DNA from: CAXXFQ01 sp963674475
Lineage (GTDB): Bacteria; Planctomycetota; Planctomycetia; Pirellulales; Thermoguttaceae
NCBI GenBank assembly: GCA_963674475.2
Contig: CAXXFQ010000033.1
Location: forward strand, 248,001 to 312,000
Length of the DNA: 64,000 nt
Direction of reading: 5' to 3'
Position 1 is the stretch's first letter. Each line of letters begins with the position of its first letter. Below the pieces are notes generated by a model. It was not told the origin of the DNA and made no database searches. It saw nothing but the letters and a program-made list of their open reading frames with translations. This document shows positions 37,651 to 47,196 of this stretch, one piece after another. A program made the position numbers and the translations under genes.

Positions 37651-40600
37651 CTAGCGTTGGATCGATTCGGGCAGCCCCTGTAGCTCGGCCTCCAGTTGTT
37701 CAAGCGCCTGTCGGACGCCGGGCAACACCTCACGCGAGGTCTTCGGGTCCTGGACCGTTCCGGTTACTCGGACGGTCATTGCCTGTCGACTCGCCTCGCC
37801 CAACAAGGGGCTTAAAATCGGCAGCCGCATCTCGTTTCGCCCGACCACCGAGTAAAAACTCAAGTCCAGCCCCGATTGAAAATCCATCTCCCCTTGCCCG
37901 ACGAGGCTGATCGCGTCGCCGTTGAAATCGATTTTCGGAAAGTAGATGTGGGGCCCTTTGACGGCAAAATTCATGTCGGCCCGGCTGAACGCGGTCGTGT
38001 CGGGTTGTTGGATGCGGAGGATTTTCAACAGCGAGATCATGACCGGCAGTTCGTAGATATCGGCGTCACGAAGCCAGATCGACCCTTTGCCCCCCAGACC
38101 GTGGACGGTTCGCCCGATGCCGTGTAACGAGAGGTTGGCTCCGATGCGCCCTTTGATTTTTTGGACACCCGGCATGGCCGTTTTCGCCGCTTCGGTCAGA
38201 TCGGCTTGGAGTAGGTCGGCGTCAAAGACGAACTGGGGCGTTCCTTCATAGCTGACCCAACCGTCGGCCTTGACCGTTCCTCCCAGGAGCTCGGCGGTCA
38301 TTGCTTGCGGCTGGTTTCCGTTCTTTTCCTGATTGGCGACCCAATTGCCGAAGAGGGTTTTTTTGTTGTCGATCCAAATCGGCCCGCGCAAGTTAGTGAA
38401 CTGGAGCCCTTTGAAGGTCAACGAATCGACATCCAATTCTCCTCGAGACCAGAACCGGTTTCCGTCGAAGTCCCCTTTCAAAGCGAGGTTGCCGTACATG
38501 TTTTCCGCTTTGATGCCGCAGTCGAGACTCGCTTGTTGGAAACAAATTTGCATATCCCACGCAGCCTGGGGCATTTCGGTGGAAGTCAAATTTCGAGAGA
38601 TATCGAACGACGAATGATGCAACGACATCGGCCCATTCGGTTTGAGTTCGAACAGTCCTTTTCGCAGGCGGCCGGGCAGCGCTTGGATCAGCTCTTGATC
38701 GAATCGTAGCCGGTCGACCGACAAGTCTCGCAAGTGGAGCCGCCACATGCCATTCGGCGAGAATTCGGAGTAGCCGGCGCCGGCGATCGTGACCTGACCA
38801 TGGCTTGCTCGGAACCGATCGCAATGGACCCGTCCGGTCCGTTTTTCAAAGATCCATTGGCCTTGTAATTTTTCAAGCTGATAGGGGAAGGCGGTCGGCT
38901 CGATCGATGTTGTTTGGGTTTGGGGATCGATCACGACGTTCAGGTCGAATTGTCGCGAGCCAATTTCCCAACCAAGGTCGGCCTTCAGGTCGATCACTCC
39001 TTTCGGATTGAGATTTCCCCAGACTTTTTGCATCGACAGTGGAAGCGCTTTGCGTAAATCCTCGTCGAGCGAGACTCGGTTTCCCGCGATCGACAGGGTT
39101 AATTTTTGTCCTTCTCCGGCAGGGACCATCTGTCCGGCAAGGCGAACCTCGGCGGCGCCTCGCTTGCCTTGGAGTTGGGAGAACAGCCAACTTCCGTCGG
39201 CGAACCGTTCGATTTTTCCTTTGAACTTTTCGAGCGGATAGGGGAATTTCCGGAAACGGATCGAGCCGTCGAGCAGATCGAGTGTTATCTGTTTGGTCAA
39301 CGGGCCTTCCGGTTCTTTTCGCTCCAAAAAGAGACGGACATCGACATAGCCGTGCGGGTTGAACGACTCGACGATCGACCGGTATTTAGGGTCCAGGGCG
39401 TCCAGAAGCGGTTTGTCGACCGGAATCGCCAGCCCTTCAATGCGGGTCCAACCAAACGGTTTTTCCATCGGCGATTGAATTTGGGAAGTAATCCGGATCG
39501 GCTGTTCGCCGGTCCCATAGGTCGACAAGTTCATCGTGAGCCGATTGTCGCGAAGGCGGATCTCTCCGATTCCCCGTTTGAGCCGATAGGGGAACTTGCT
39601 ATAGCAAAACGAGATGTCGCGACAGGAGACGGTGGCGTCGATACGGCTTGGGTCGATCGAGCGGCCGTCGGTGGTCAGTTTCGCGTGGATGTCGATCCGA
39701 CCGGAAGGCCAGTATTTCCGCCAGTTTTTTTGCGCTTCTTCCGGCAGGCCAACCATGATTTGATGGTTGAGTTCCAGCCCCTTAAAACGCGTTTCGATCG
39801 ACCAGAGCGAATCCTCGCCATAGCCGAGCCGATAGCACGACAGGCTGACGTCGGTTTGTCCGTGCTTTGCCAAAAACGATTCGACCGACAGCCCTTCGTT
39901 GGTCGCGCAGAACCGGGCGCGGATTTTGGTCAACGGCAACGGCGCCCGCGGGTCGTCGAGTCGTCCTTCTTTGATGTGACCGGCCACTTGGAACCGGACC
40001 GGTTGCCCCGGACCGTTGGCCGAACATTGAAACGTCATCCCGGCATAGCCGCGAAACCCTTTGAGCGGGTCCCACTGATCGCGACGGATGCCGGGCAGTG
40101 ATCGGCCCAATTCGTTTGAAATATCGACGTTTTCGACCACCCCGCCCAAGGACCAACTTTCGGAGAGTTTATCGAATTTTCCGCAGAAGGAAATCGAATG
40201 AAGGTGGTCGCCCGTGGCGGTCCCTTCCAGTTCGGGAATCAGTTTTCCCGTTTCCGGTTCGGGCCGATGGACGATTTTTAGATTCAGTTCCTGAAAAGTC
40301 AACGTGCTCGCCGGACTTTTGGTTTCGTCGATCACTTCGATCGTTCCGTTTTCAACGATAAATTCCGGCGGCGTTTCGCTCCAATTGGGCAGGGGGAGCA
40401 GTTTCTGAATCGACCAGCTTCCATCTTGACGGAGTGTGGCGCGAAACGTCGGTCGACGTAAGGTGATTCGACGGGCGCAGATGTTTCTTTTTTTGATCCA
40501 TTCGCCGAGGTCGGTTTCGCATTCGATGAAGAGCTCTTCAAATTCAACCAGCGCGTCGCCGTTCCCTTCGACGCCCGGTTCACGGATCGAGAGACCGCGC

Positions 40601-40875
40601 ACCTCGACCCCCCGTCCTTCGACACGTGCCGCGGAACGGACACGTACCGAGAGACCGCTATAGTGCGAGGCGAAACGGCCTTCCACCTCGCTTCGGATTC
40701 CTTCGTCGATCTGTCGGTACAGGTAGGGGATCGCAATCGCGGCGGCGATTACCCCGGGAACCAGTCCCCATTTGACAAGAAACCAAACGAATTTGAACAA
40801 CGACCGAAAAATGGAAAAACCCTCCTTGGTCTTTTCGAAACGGAAAGTGGGGAAAATCCCTTCGTTTCCGCGCAT
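37651..40875 (-). CDS. Large AsmA/TamB-like membrane-anchored protein
   Basis: The 1074-residue protein has one membrane helix (about 27-52, FVWFLVKWGLVPGVIAAAIAIPYL) and then a very long beta-rich chain with repeated patterns such as LFELKPNGPMSL, LNPKGVIDLKADLGWE and SFNPHGYVDVRLFLE. The later part (MPGVQKIKGRIGANLSLHGIGR, GKGSIWLRDADIYELPVMISLLKIL) matches the AsmA-type C-terminal block. Such proteins span the periplasm and move lipids between membranes in Gram-negative bacteria; that role is inferred. The start at 40875 lacks a clear ribosome binding site, and a nearby start is possible. Confidence 0.83.
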   Translation of the reverse strand: MRGNEGIFPTFRFEKTKEGFSIFRSLFKFVWFLVKWGLVPGVIAAAIAIPYLYRQIDEGIRSEVEGRFASHYSGLSVRVRSAARVEGRGVEVRGLSIREPGVEGNGDALVEFEELFIECETDLGEWIKKRNICARRITLRRPTFRATLRQDGSWSIQKLLPLPNWSETPPEFIVENGTIEVIDETKSPASTLTFQELNLKIVHRPEPETGKLIPELEGTATGDHLHSISFCGKFDKLSESWSLGGVVENVDISNELGRSLPGIRRDQWDPLKGFRGYAGMTFQCSANGPGQPVRFQVAGHIKEGRLDDPRAPLPLTKIRARFCATNEGLSVESFLAKHGQTDVSLSCYRLGYGEDSLWSIETRFKGLELNHQIMVGLPEEAQKNWRKYWPSGRIDIHAKLTTDGRSIDPSRIDATVSCRDISFCYSKFPYRLKRGIGEIRLRDNRLTMNLSTYGTGEQPIRITSQIQSPMEKPFGWTRIEGLAIPVDKPLLDALDPKYRSIVESFNPHGYVDVRLFLERKEPEGPLTKQITLDLLDGSIRFRKFPYPLEKFKGKIERFADGSWLFSQLQGKRGAAEVRLAGQMVPAGEGQKLTLSIAGNRVSLDEDLRKALPLSMQKVWGNLNPKGVIDLKADLGWEIGSRQFDLNVVIDPQTQTTSIEPTAFPYQLEKLQGQWIFEKRTGRVHCDRFRASHGQVTIAGAGYSEFSPNGMWRLHLRDLSVDRLRFDQELIQALPGRLRKGLFELKPNGPMSLHHSSFDISRNLTSTEMPQAAWDMQICFQQASLDCGIKAENMYGNLALKGDFDGNRFWSRGELDVDSLTFKGLQFTNLRGPIWIDNKKTLFGNWVANQEKNGNQPQAMTAELLGGTVKADGWVSYEGTPQFVFDADLLQADLTEAAKTAMPGVQKIKGRIGANLSLHGIGRTVHGLGGKGSIWLRDADIYELPVMISLLKILRIQQPDTTAFSRADMNFAVKGPHIYFPKIDFNGDAISLVGQGEMDFQSGLDLSFYSVVGRNEMRLPILSPLLGEASRQAMTVRVTGTVQDPKTSREVLPGVRQALEQLEAELQGLPESIQR

Positions 40876-41282
40876 GCTAATCGAGCATGATAAATATACC
40901 GTTGCGAACGGTTTTTACCTAGAGGAAAACGTTTTCGCCGAGGTTTTCTCGCCCGCTTTGCGAGGATGGAAAGGCTGGGCAATATACGAAGGCAGTGGGC
41001 CCTTGTGAATCGGGGTGAACGGGCAAGAACGCCTCAATGATCGTGAAAAGCTGACCCGATCATAACTCTTATCCGCCCCCCCTCTTCGCGGCTCTCTCAT
41101 GTCGGACATGCCACCCGCGATCCGTTGCCGGTCTCTTGGAGGCTTCTTTTTCGCTTCCCCGTTTTTCGCGAGCGGAATTTTGGCTCTAGCTTTACAGCAC
41201 CCCTTCCAGGCGGGTATACTCCAAAGACCGTGTATTTTGACCTTTATTATTTCTCAGGAATGATTATTTAAGGAGGAGCCCA
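40876..41282. other. Divergent spacer between the AsmA-like and permease genes
   Basis: About 400 bases. A rightward promoter at 41191-41220 is listed separately. AAGGAGGAGC at 41270-41279 is a very strong ribosome binding site for ATG 41283. No riboswitch core was recognised. Confidence 0.45.
41191..41220 (+). promoter_or_regulatory. Promoter of the NCS1 permease gene
   Basis: TTTACA (41191-41196), an 18-base spacer and TATACT (41215-41220): five of six matches in both boxes, about 60 bases before the start codon. Confidence 0.6.
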
Positions 41283-42725
41283 ATGGCGTCGCCCCAACTT
41301 CCCGGTTATGTCGCTTCGGCGCAACCGGTCCCGAAGGAAAACCGGATCCCCTGGTATAGTAGTACGGCCCAAACCTACGCCGGGATCATGCTCTGGTTCG
41401 TTTTTTGGCAAGATATTCCGCTCGGAAAAGGGATCGCGCCCGGTTCGGGATACAGTCTCTTCGCCGGTGGTATGCTCAGCAACGGCATCGGATTCGCGAT
41501 TGCCGGCGTGGTGATCTCCGCGTTGTTGTGCCACTTCCTCTTTTATCTGGTGCCCGGCATGTTGGGGCTTCGGACCGGGTTGCCGCTGTACATTGTCGGC
41601 ACGTCGACCTACGGCGTGCGGGGCGGCTTCCTGATGCCCGGTTTCTTGATGGGTCTCTTGCAGTTCGGCTGGTTGGGTGTCAACGGCTATTTTGCCAGTA
41701 TGCTGTTGGCGACGATTGCCGGTCAAGCGATCAACGGACCGGTTCACCTTGGGATCGGTGTCCTCTGGGTTCTGGCTGCCGCGTTTGTGGGGCTCAAGGG
41801 AATCCAATACGTTGCCAAGTTTGCCACTTTCCTGCCGATCATCCCGTTTGTCATTCTCTTGATCCTGTTGTTTGGGACGATCAGCGGACTCGGCAGTTTT
41901 GATGCGGCCGCTTTGACCGACGCTTCGAAGGAAGTCATGGTCGGTGAAGAGCAAGTCGCCGCCGAAGGGGCTCTCTCCGGCATGAATATCATGTTTGTCC
42001 TGGGTACCTACATTGTTGGCTTCTTCGCCACGGCGGGTGCGGCGGGTGCCGACTTCGGGATGAACAACCGTAGCGTCAAAGACGTCCAACTTGGCGGTCT
42101 GTTTGGAATCGCCGGTGTGACGATCTTTACCGGCGTCTTGGCCGTCTTGATTGCCGCCGGTGCTCACGGTGCGGGTAAGCTCGGCGATCCGGCCCTGTTG
42201 AACGTCACTCAGATGATGAACAGCATTGTCGGTGAGGGAACCGGCAAGTTGTTCCTGCTCCTCCTGGCGATTTCGGCCTTCCCGTCGGCCTGTTTCCCCG
42301 CCCTGATCGCGGCGAACAGCTTCAAGACGACGCTGCCGAAGGTGCCTCCGTTCATCTCGTGCGGACTGGGAACCCTCGGTGCGGTCGCCTTGGTCCTTTC
42401 GACCAAAGCGGGCGACGCGGCCGGGATCTTCGGAATCATTGGCGCTTCGTTCGGTCCGATCTGTGGGGCGATGGCGGCCGACTACCTGTTGTCCGGTCGA
42501 AAATGGGCCGGTCCGCGAGCCGGGTTCAACCTGGCCGGGTGGCTCTCTTGGGCGGCCGGTTTCTGCGTCGGGATTAACCTGATCCCCGGGCTCGCCGGAA
42601 ATATCCCCTGCCCGCCGATGGCCGCGTTTATCGTCGGTTTTGTGGTCTACGTCGTGTTGGCCCTGATCGGTCTGCAAAGCCGATCGCTGGAAATGCCCAA
42701 AACGATCGATCCGACGGTCGAGTAA
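41283..42725 (+). CDS. NCS1-family nucleobase:cation symporter (CodB-like)
   Basis: The 480-residue membrane protein has about twelve helices. The start YAGIMLWFVFWQDIPLGKGIAPGSG and RTGLPLYIVGTSTYGVRGGFLMPG resemble cytosine permease and allied NCS1 symporters, which import nucleobases or related compounds with sodium or protons. The central NYxG-like region AAGAAGADFGMNNRSVKDV is also present. A strong Shine-Dalgarno site and a good promoter suggest high expression. There is no neighbouring deaminase or hydantoinase gene, so the substrate is not settled. A strong terminator follows, so it is a single-gene unit. Confidence 0.88.
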   Translation: MASPQLPGYVASAQPVPKENRIPWYSSTAQTYAGIMLWFVFWQDIPLGKGIAPGSGYSLFAGGMLSNGIGFAIAGVVISALLCHFLFYLVPGMLGLRTGLPLYIVGTSTYGVRGGFLMPGFLMGLLQFGWLGVNGYFASMLLATIAGQAINGPVHLGIGVLWVLAAAFVGLKGIQYVAKFATFLPIIPFVILLILLFGTISGLGSFDAAALTDASKEVMVGEEQVAAEGALSGMNIMFVLGTYIVGFFATAGAAGADFGMNNRSVKDVQLGGLFGIAGVTIFTGVLAVLIAAGAHGAGKLGDPALLNVTQMMNSIVGEGTGKLFLLLLAISAFPSACFPALIAANSFKTTLPKVPPFISCGLGTLGAVALVLSTKAGDAAGIFGIIGASFGPICGAMAADYLLSGRKWAGPRAGFNLAGWLSWAAGFCVGINLIPGLAGNIPCPPMAAFIVGFVVYVVLALIGLQSRSLEMPKTIDPTVE

Positions 42726-43165
42726 GACCGTAGGAAATCGAGACACGAATTTTTCCCATACGGAAAAGAGCGGTTGTCCTCGTGGCAATCGCTCTTTTTT
42801 TGGGGAGGGCCATTTTTTAGCTTCTAACTCAGGTGGAATAATCCGCCGAATCGATAGAGTTGCTTTATTTGGCCTGATAGTTCATTTTAGTTTCGATGTG
42901 CGTCGATGAAAAACCGGAATTACTTCGATTCTCACCACCCCCGTTCCACTTCACGCTACACTTGATCGGTCGCCGGTACCCCCCCCTTTCGCCTGGCGTG
43001 CGAAACCCCGGCTGTAGACTGCCTGATAAGCTGCTCGTAATAAAAAAATCCTTCCTCTCGAGTTCTTGCCGGTTTTTGCCTTCCTGGCTTGGCCTTGGCG
43101 GAGAATCGAACGAAGAGGCTCCCACCCGAATTTTTCATTCTGTTCAGTAAGGAGATTGTAGAACG
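42726..43165. other. Spacer after the permease gene
   Basis: About 440 bases: the terminator at 42764-42801, then about 350 bases without a recognised element. AAGGAG at 43149-43154 precedes the TlpA-like gene. Confidence 0.45.
42764..42801 (+). terminator. Strong intrinsic terminator of the permease gene
   Basis: AAAAGAGCGGTTG and CAATCGCTCTTTT form a 13-pair stem with one G-U pair and a loop of about ten bases, ending in a run of seven or more T. Confidence 0.85.
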
Positions 43166-44479
43166 ATGTTGTCGAATAACCATAAAAGCTTCCGGCTTCT
43201 AGGGGTTCAGATTGCGGTACTCGCTTTGGCGATTTTCGCGGGTTCTTCCTTGTGGGCCGCCGAGGATAATGCCAAGGCCGACGAAGGTCAAGCTGCCGCT
43301 GTCCCGGCCGCCCCGGCTGCCCCGGCCGCCGCTGCTGCCGATCCGTTCGTTGTCCCCGACGGGACGCCCGCGGAATTGGAGGCTTACATCAAACGGATTG
43401 CCACGGTGCAACCTCCGCAAACGCAAGACATGCAAACGGTCATGGCGTTTTTGAAAAAATCGCGTACAGCGATCGCCGAGGCGGCGGAAAAAATGTTACT
43501 CTCGCCCGACGCTTCTGCTGAACAGCGAAAGCAGGCCCTGGGGCTGAAGCTGGTGGCCCTTTCCCAGCTGATGCAGTTGGGCGATGCCGGTGCCGAGGCC
43601 CGATTGAAGGCGGTCCCCGAGGAGTTGGAGAAGCTCGGCATGAAAGAGGAGGCCGAAATGGTCCGCGGCCAGTTGCTCCAGTTGGAATTGCAACAAGCCG
43701 TCGCCGGTGGCCCGGGATCGCCCGCGCTGGAACCGACGATTCAGAAGTTCAAAGATTACGTTGCCAAAAAGGGTGACCCGATGAGCTTCCAGATGGCGGT
43801 CGGGCTTCTCTCGCAACTTGAGATGCAAAACAAGTCGAAAATCGCGGTCGAGCTTTGCAACGATTTGGTCGAGATCTACAAGAAGAGTAAAGACCCGCTC
43901 AAGGACAAAATCCTCGAACGATTGGAAGGCGTTTCGCGTCGGTTGAATTTGGTCGGCGGCCCGATGGTCATCACCGGCAAGACGGCCGACGGCAAGTCGT
44001 TCGATTGGAAGGCGTTCCAGAAAGACAAGGTCGTCTTGGTCGATTTCTGGGCCACCTGGTGTGCGCCGTGCGTTCAGCTGATGCCCCATCTCGAAGAGCT
44101 TTACTCGATGTATAACGAGAAAGGTTTCGAGATTCTCGGGATCAGTCTCGACGAAGACCAAAAGACGATGAACGACTTCCTCGCCCAGAAAAAGTTGCCG
44201 TGGACGACCCTTTTTGACGGGGTGAACGGGGCTGCCAATCAGGACCCGAAGGCGGAAGTGCCCAACGCCATCTACTACGCGATCAATGCGGTGCCGTTTA
44301 CCGCGCTGGTCGACCAAAAAGGGAACGTGGTCGGGGTCAATCTTCAAGGTCCGGCGTTGATGGCCGCCTTGGAAAAATTGCTCGGGCCTCCTGCCAAAGT
44401 CGAGAAAAAGCCCGGCGTCCCGGCCCAGTTCGACCTGAAATCGCTTCTTCCTCAAGGGGGAAATGATCAGCAGAAATAA
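43166..44479 (+). CDS. Exported TlpA-like thioredoxin-fold protein
   Basis: The 437-residue protein has a signal peptide (about 1-29, ending LWAAE) and then an Ala/Pro-rich linker. Residues 60-270 are helical with a TPR-like flavour. The C-terminal domain (about 275-415) is a thioredoxin/TlpA redoxin with VLVDFWATWCAPCVQLMPHL; the redox cysteines are C299 and C302. It should reduce disulfides, or feed cytochrome c or periplasmic protein repair, outside the cytoplasm. This secreted TlpA layout is frequent in planctomycetes. AAGGAG precedes the start. Confidence 0.88.
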   Translation: MLSNNHKSFRLLGVQIAVLALAIFAGSSLWAAEDNAKADEGQAAAVPAAPAAPAAAAADPFVVPDGTPAELEAYIKRIATVQPPQTQDMQTVMAFLKKSRTAIAEAAEKMLLSPDASAEQRKQALGLKLVALSQLMQLGDAGAEARLKAVPEELEKLGMKEEAEMVRGQLLQLELQQAVAGGPGSPALEPTIQKFKDYVAKKGDPMSFQMAVGLLSQLEMQNKSKIAVELCNDLVEIYKKSKDPLKDKILERLEGVSRRLNLVGGPMVITGKTADGKSFDWKAFQKDKVVLVDFWATWCAPCVQLMPHLEELYSMYNEKGFEILGISLDEDQKTMNDFLAQKKLPWTTLFDGVNGAANQDPKAEVPNAIYYAINAVPFTALVDQKGNVVGVNLQGPALMAALEKLLGPPAKVEKKPGVPAQFDLKSLLPQGGNDQQK

Positions 44480-44790
44480 GCGGGACGGTTTTTGGTTTGA
44501 GATGACCTGAGCGGGCCTTGCCAAGTCGGGGCCAGTCGCTTAGGATAAACTTTTTGGCTGCGGCCGGAAGGTTCCAAACGGAGCTTTCGCCCAAGCCGGA
44601 ATCCAAACCAGAGAAAAAACTTCTCGCGAGAAGGCCTCAAGAGATTCGAGAATGGCCCGGTGCGTGACGCGCCGGGCTATTTTTATGCCCTGAACGAGAA
44701 CTGGATCGCTGCGATTGGTTTTTCCGTGGTCGCCGTCAAGCCGCCACACTTTTGTGAAATACGCTATAAAATCCCCTGTGAGCAGAGCCC
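44480..44790. other. Spacer before the HAD phosphatase
   Basis: About 310 bases. TATAAA at about 44765 could be a -10 box, without a clear -35. Nothing else was recognised. Confidence 0.35.
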
Positions 44791-45621
44791 GTGTTGTTTC
44801 CACGTCAACCTGAAATACTCAAGACGATTCGCCATTTGGCACTGGACCTCGACGGGACCGTTTACAAAGACGGCCGTCTCTTCGACGGCGTTCTTGAATG
44901 CCTCGAACAGTTGCGACATCGGGGGATCGGGTACACCTTCCTGACGAACAACTCGTCACGAAGTACGACCGATTATCTCGACCATTTACGCGATATGGGC
45001 ATCCCGGCCCGTCCGGGGGAAGTGTATACCTCGGCCGACGCGACGATCCAGTTTTTGCATCACACGATGCCCGATCTCAAACGGCTCTTTCTTCTGGGAA
45101 CGGGCAGTCTGGCCGAGCAATTTCGCCAGGCCGGATTCGAGCTGACCGACGAGGAGCCCGAAGCGGTCGTGGTTGCCTTCGATCAGGAAATGACCTACGC
45201 GCGACTTTGTGAAACGGCCTACTGGGTCAGCCAAGGAAAACCGTATTTGGCGACCCACCCCGACCGGATTTGCCCGACCGATCAGCCGACGGTGTTGGTC
45301 GATTGCGGGGCGATCTGTCAGGCGATCGAAGCGTCGACCGGGCGAAAACCGGACGCTGTCCTCGGGAAGCCGGACCCACGGATGCTCGAGGGGATCTTGC
45401 GTCAAAACGGACTAACGGCCCAGGAGTTGGCGATGGTCGGTGACCGGCTCTATACCGACATGGCGATGGCCCACCAGGCGGGCGCGGTCGGCGTTTTGGT
45501 CCTGACCGGCGAGGCGACGGCCGAGGAGGCGGCCGCCCTGGAAAAACGGCCCGACTGGATCGTCGACGACCTGGTCACTTTGGGACAGGCCCTGTTGAAA
45601 TTACACCCAAAAGCAACTTAG
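44791..45621 (+). CDS. HAD-IIA family phosphatase (NagD-like)
   Basis: The 276-residue protein starts at a GTG (44791). ALDLDGTVYKDG holds the nucleophile D19 and acid D21. TFLTNNSSRST is motif II, AVLGKPDPRMLEGIL gives the motif III Lys and MVGDRLYTDMAMAHQAGA motif IV. The cap is type IIA as in NagD, PGP and glycerol-phosphate phosphatases. It ends one base into the glpD start, so it is probably the first gene of a two-gene unit. Adjacency to glycerol-3-phosphate dehydrogenase makes a polyol-phosphate substrate plausible but unproven. Confidence 0.88.
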   Translation: MLFPRQPEILKTIRHLALDLDGTVYKDGRLFDGVLECLEQLRHRGIGYTFLTNNSSRSTTDYLDHLRDMGIPARPGEVYTSADATIQFLHHTMPDLKRLFLLGTGSLAEQFRQAGFELTDEEPEAVVVAFDQEMTYARLCETAYWVSQGKPYLATHPDRICPTDQPTVLVDCGAICQAIEASTGRKPDAVLGKPDPRMLEGILRQNGLTAQELAMVGDRLYTDMAMAHQAGAVGVLVLTGEATAEEAAALEKRPDWIVDDLVTLGQALLKLHPKAT

Positions 45622-47132
45622 TGCCACTTAAGAATTCGATGTCAAATCACCTTACTACTGCTTCTGCGACGCGGGACGAGATGCTTGCGTCGATGACTGG
45701 GGAGCCGCTGGACCTGTTGGTCATCGGCGGTGGGATTGTCGGTTCGGGTGTTGCGCGGGACGCGGCGATGCGTGGCCTTCGAACCGGACTGGTCGAACAG
45801 GGCGATTTCGCCTTCGGTACCAGTAGCCGTTCGAGCCACCTGTTGCACGGCGGCTTGCGTTATCTGGCCCAAGGGTACCTTCGTTTGGTTCACGAGGCGA
45901 GTATGGAGAAACGGGTCCTGCACCGGATCGCGCCGCATCTGGCCGACCCGTTGCCGTTTCTCTTCCCGACCCGCCCGGGGTGGCAATGGGCCTGGTCGAA
46001 GATGTCGATCGGCGTGAAGCTTTACGACCTGCTCTGCGGGCGGCGGAATCTGGGGAAATCCTCTTCGATGGGCCGTCGGGGGATTTACCGACGGCTTCCG
46101 TTCTTGACCCGGGAAGGGATTAACGGGGCGGTCCGCTATTTTGACGGCCTGACCAACGACGCCCGGCTGGTGGTCGACACGATCCGCTCGGCCGTGGCGG
46201 CCGGGGCAGCGGCGGTCAACTATGTCCGTTTTGACGACGCCGTTCGAGAGGGAGCCGTTTGGGAAATTCAAGCGTACGACGAAGTGGCAAAGCGGCCGAT
46301 CGAGATTCGTGCCAGGCAGATTGTCAACGCGACCGGCCCCTGGTCGGACCGGATTCCGCATAGCGATACCCGACTGCGGCTGACCAAGGGGGTCCACTTG
46401 GTCGTTGATCGTGAGCGGCTGCCCATTCCCGAGGCGGTCGTCTTGACCGAAGGGTCGCGGATCCTGTTTGCGATTCCTTGGGGCCGCCGGGTCATTCTCG
46501 GCACGACCGACACCGACTTCGACGGCCCGATCGAATCGCCCGACTGTACGGACGACGATATCGACTACATCCTGGAGACGATCGGTGTCCTGTTCCCCGA
46601 CGCGCGGATCACGAAGGCCGATTTGATTTCGACCTGGTCGGGCCTTCGTCCGCTGGTCGCCGATCCCAACGGTAACCCGTCAGACATCTCCCGGCGGCAC
46701 GAGATCCGCTCGCCCGAACCGTTTTGGTGGGACATCACCGGCGGGAAGTTGACCACCTATCGACTCATGGCCGAACAGGCGGTCGACCGGGTCGTCCGTC
46801 AGGGGAAGTATCCGGCGAAGCCCTGTCGAACGGCGACCGAGCCGTTGTTGCCCGAAAGTGAAACCGCGGGGGTCAGTGCCGTCGTGCCGGTCGAGGTCAG
46901 CCGTGAGGCGGTGGACCATTACTGCCGAAACGAATGGGTTCGCCATCTCGACGACCTGATGGTCCGCCGGACCTATTGGTGCTACTATTATCGCGATCAC
47001 GAGCGGATCGCCCGCGAAATCCTTCCGTGGGCGGCCGAGGCGCTTGGTTGGGATGAGTCGACCGCTGAAGCGGAACTTCGGCGCTATCTGGATTCGAAGG
47101 CGGCCGGGAATGTGGAAACGGCTTCAGACTGA
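45621..47132 (+). CDS. glpD: Glycerol-3-phosphate dehydrogenase (FAD, aerobic type)
   Basis: The 503-residue flavoprotein oxidises glycerol-3-phosphate to dihydroxyacetone phosphate and passes electrons to quinone at the inner membrane. VIGGGIVGSGVARDAAMRG (about 34-52) binds FAD, followed by GTSSRSSHLLHGGLRYL, the GlpD signature. ITGGKLTTYRLMAEQAVD is the late conserved block. The GTG at 45621 overlaps the upstream stop by one base; ATG 45639 is an alternative start. The length is typical. It probably forms a unit with the HAD phosphatase. Confidence 0.94.
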   Translation: MPLKNSMSNHLTTASATRDEMLASMTGEPLDLLVIGGGIVGSGVARDAAMRGLRTGLVEQGDFAFGTSSRSSHLLHGGLRYLAQGYLRLVHEASMEKRVLHRIAPHLADPLPFLFPTRPGWQWAWSKMSIGVKLYDLLCGRRNLGKSSSMGRRGIYRRLPFLTREGINGAVRYFDGLTNDARLVVDTIRSAVAAGAAAVNYVRFDDAVREGAVWEIQAYDEVAKRPIEIRARQIVNATGPWSDRIPHSDTRLRLTKGVHLVVDRERLPIPEAVVLTEGSRILFAIPWGRRVILGTTDTDFDGPIESPDCTDDDIDYILETIGVLFPDARITKADLISTWSGLRPLVADPNGNPSDISRRHEIRSPEPFWWDITGGKLTTYRLMAEQAVDRVVRQGKYPAKPCRTATEPLLPESETAGVSAVVPVEVSREAVDHYCRNEWVRHLDDLMVRRTYWCYYYRDHERIAREILPWAAEALGWDESTAEAELRRYLDSKAAGNVETASD

Positions 47133-47196
47133 AAAAAGGTGCGGTGGAGAAACCGTATGTGAGGCAAGCGGTAAGCCCTTACCGTTTAACGGTCTG

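Noticed and set aside
41000..41282. Purine or thiamine riboswitch upstream of the permease gene
   Set aside because: No conserved aptamer core was found by eye; a covariance search would be needed to revive the idea.
41268..42788. Minus-strand frame of 506 codons over the NCS1 permease
   Set aside because: Highly charged, low-complexity translation of a membrane-protein gene in antisense; no start signal.
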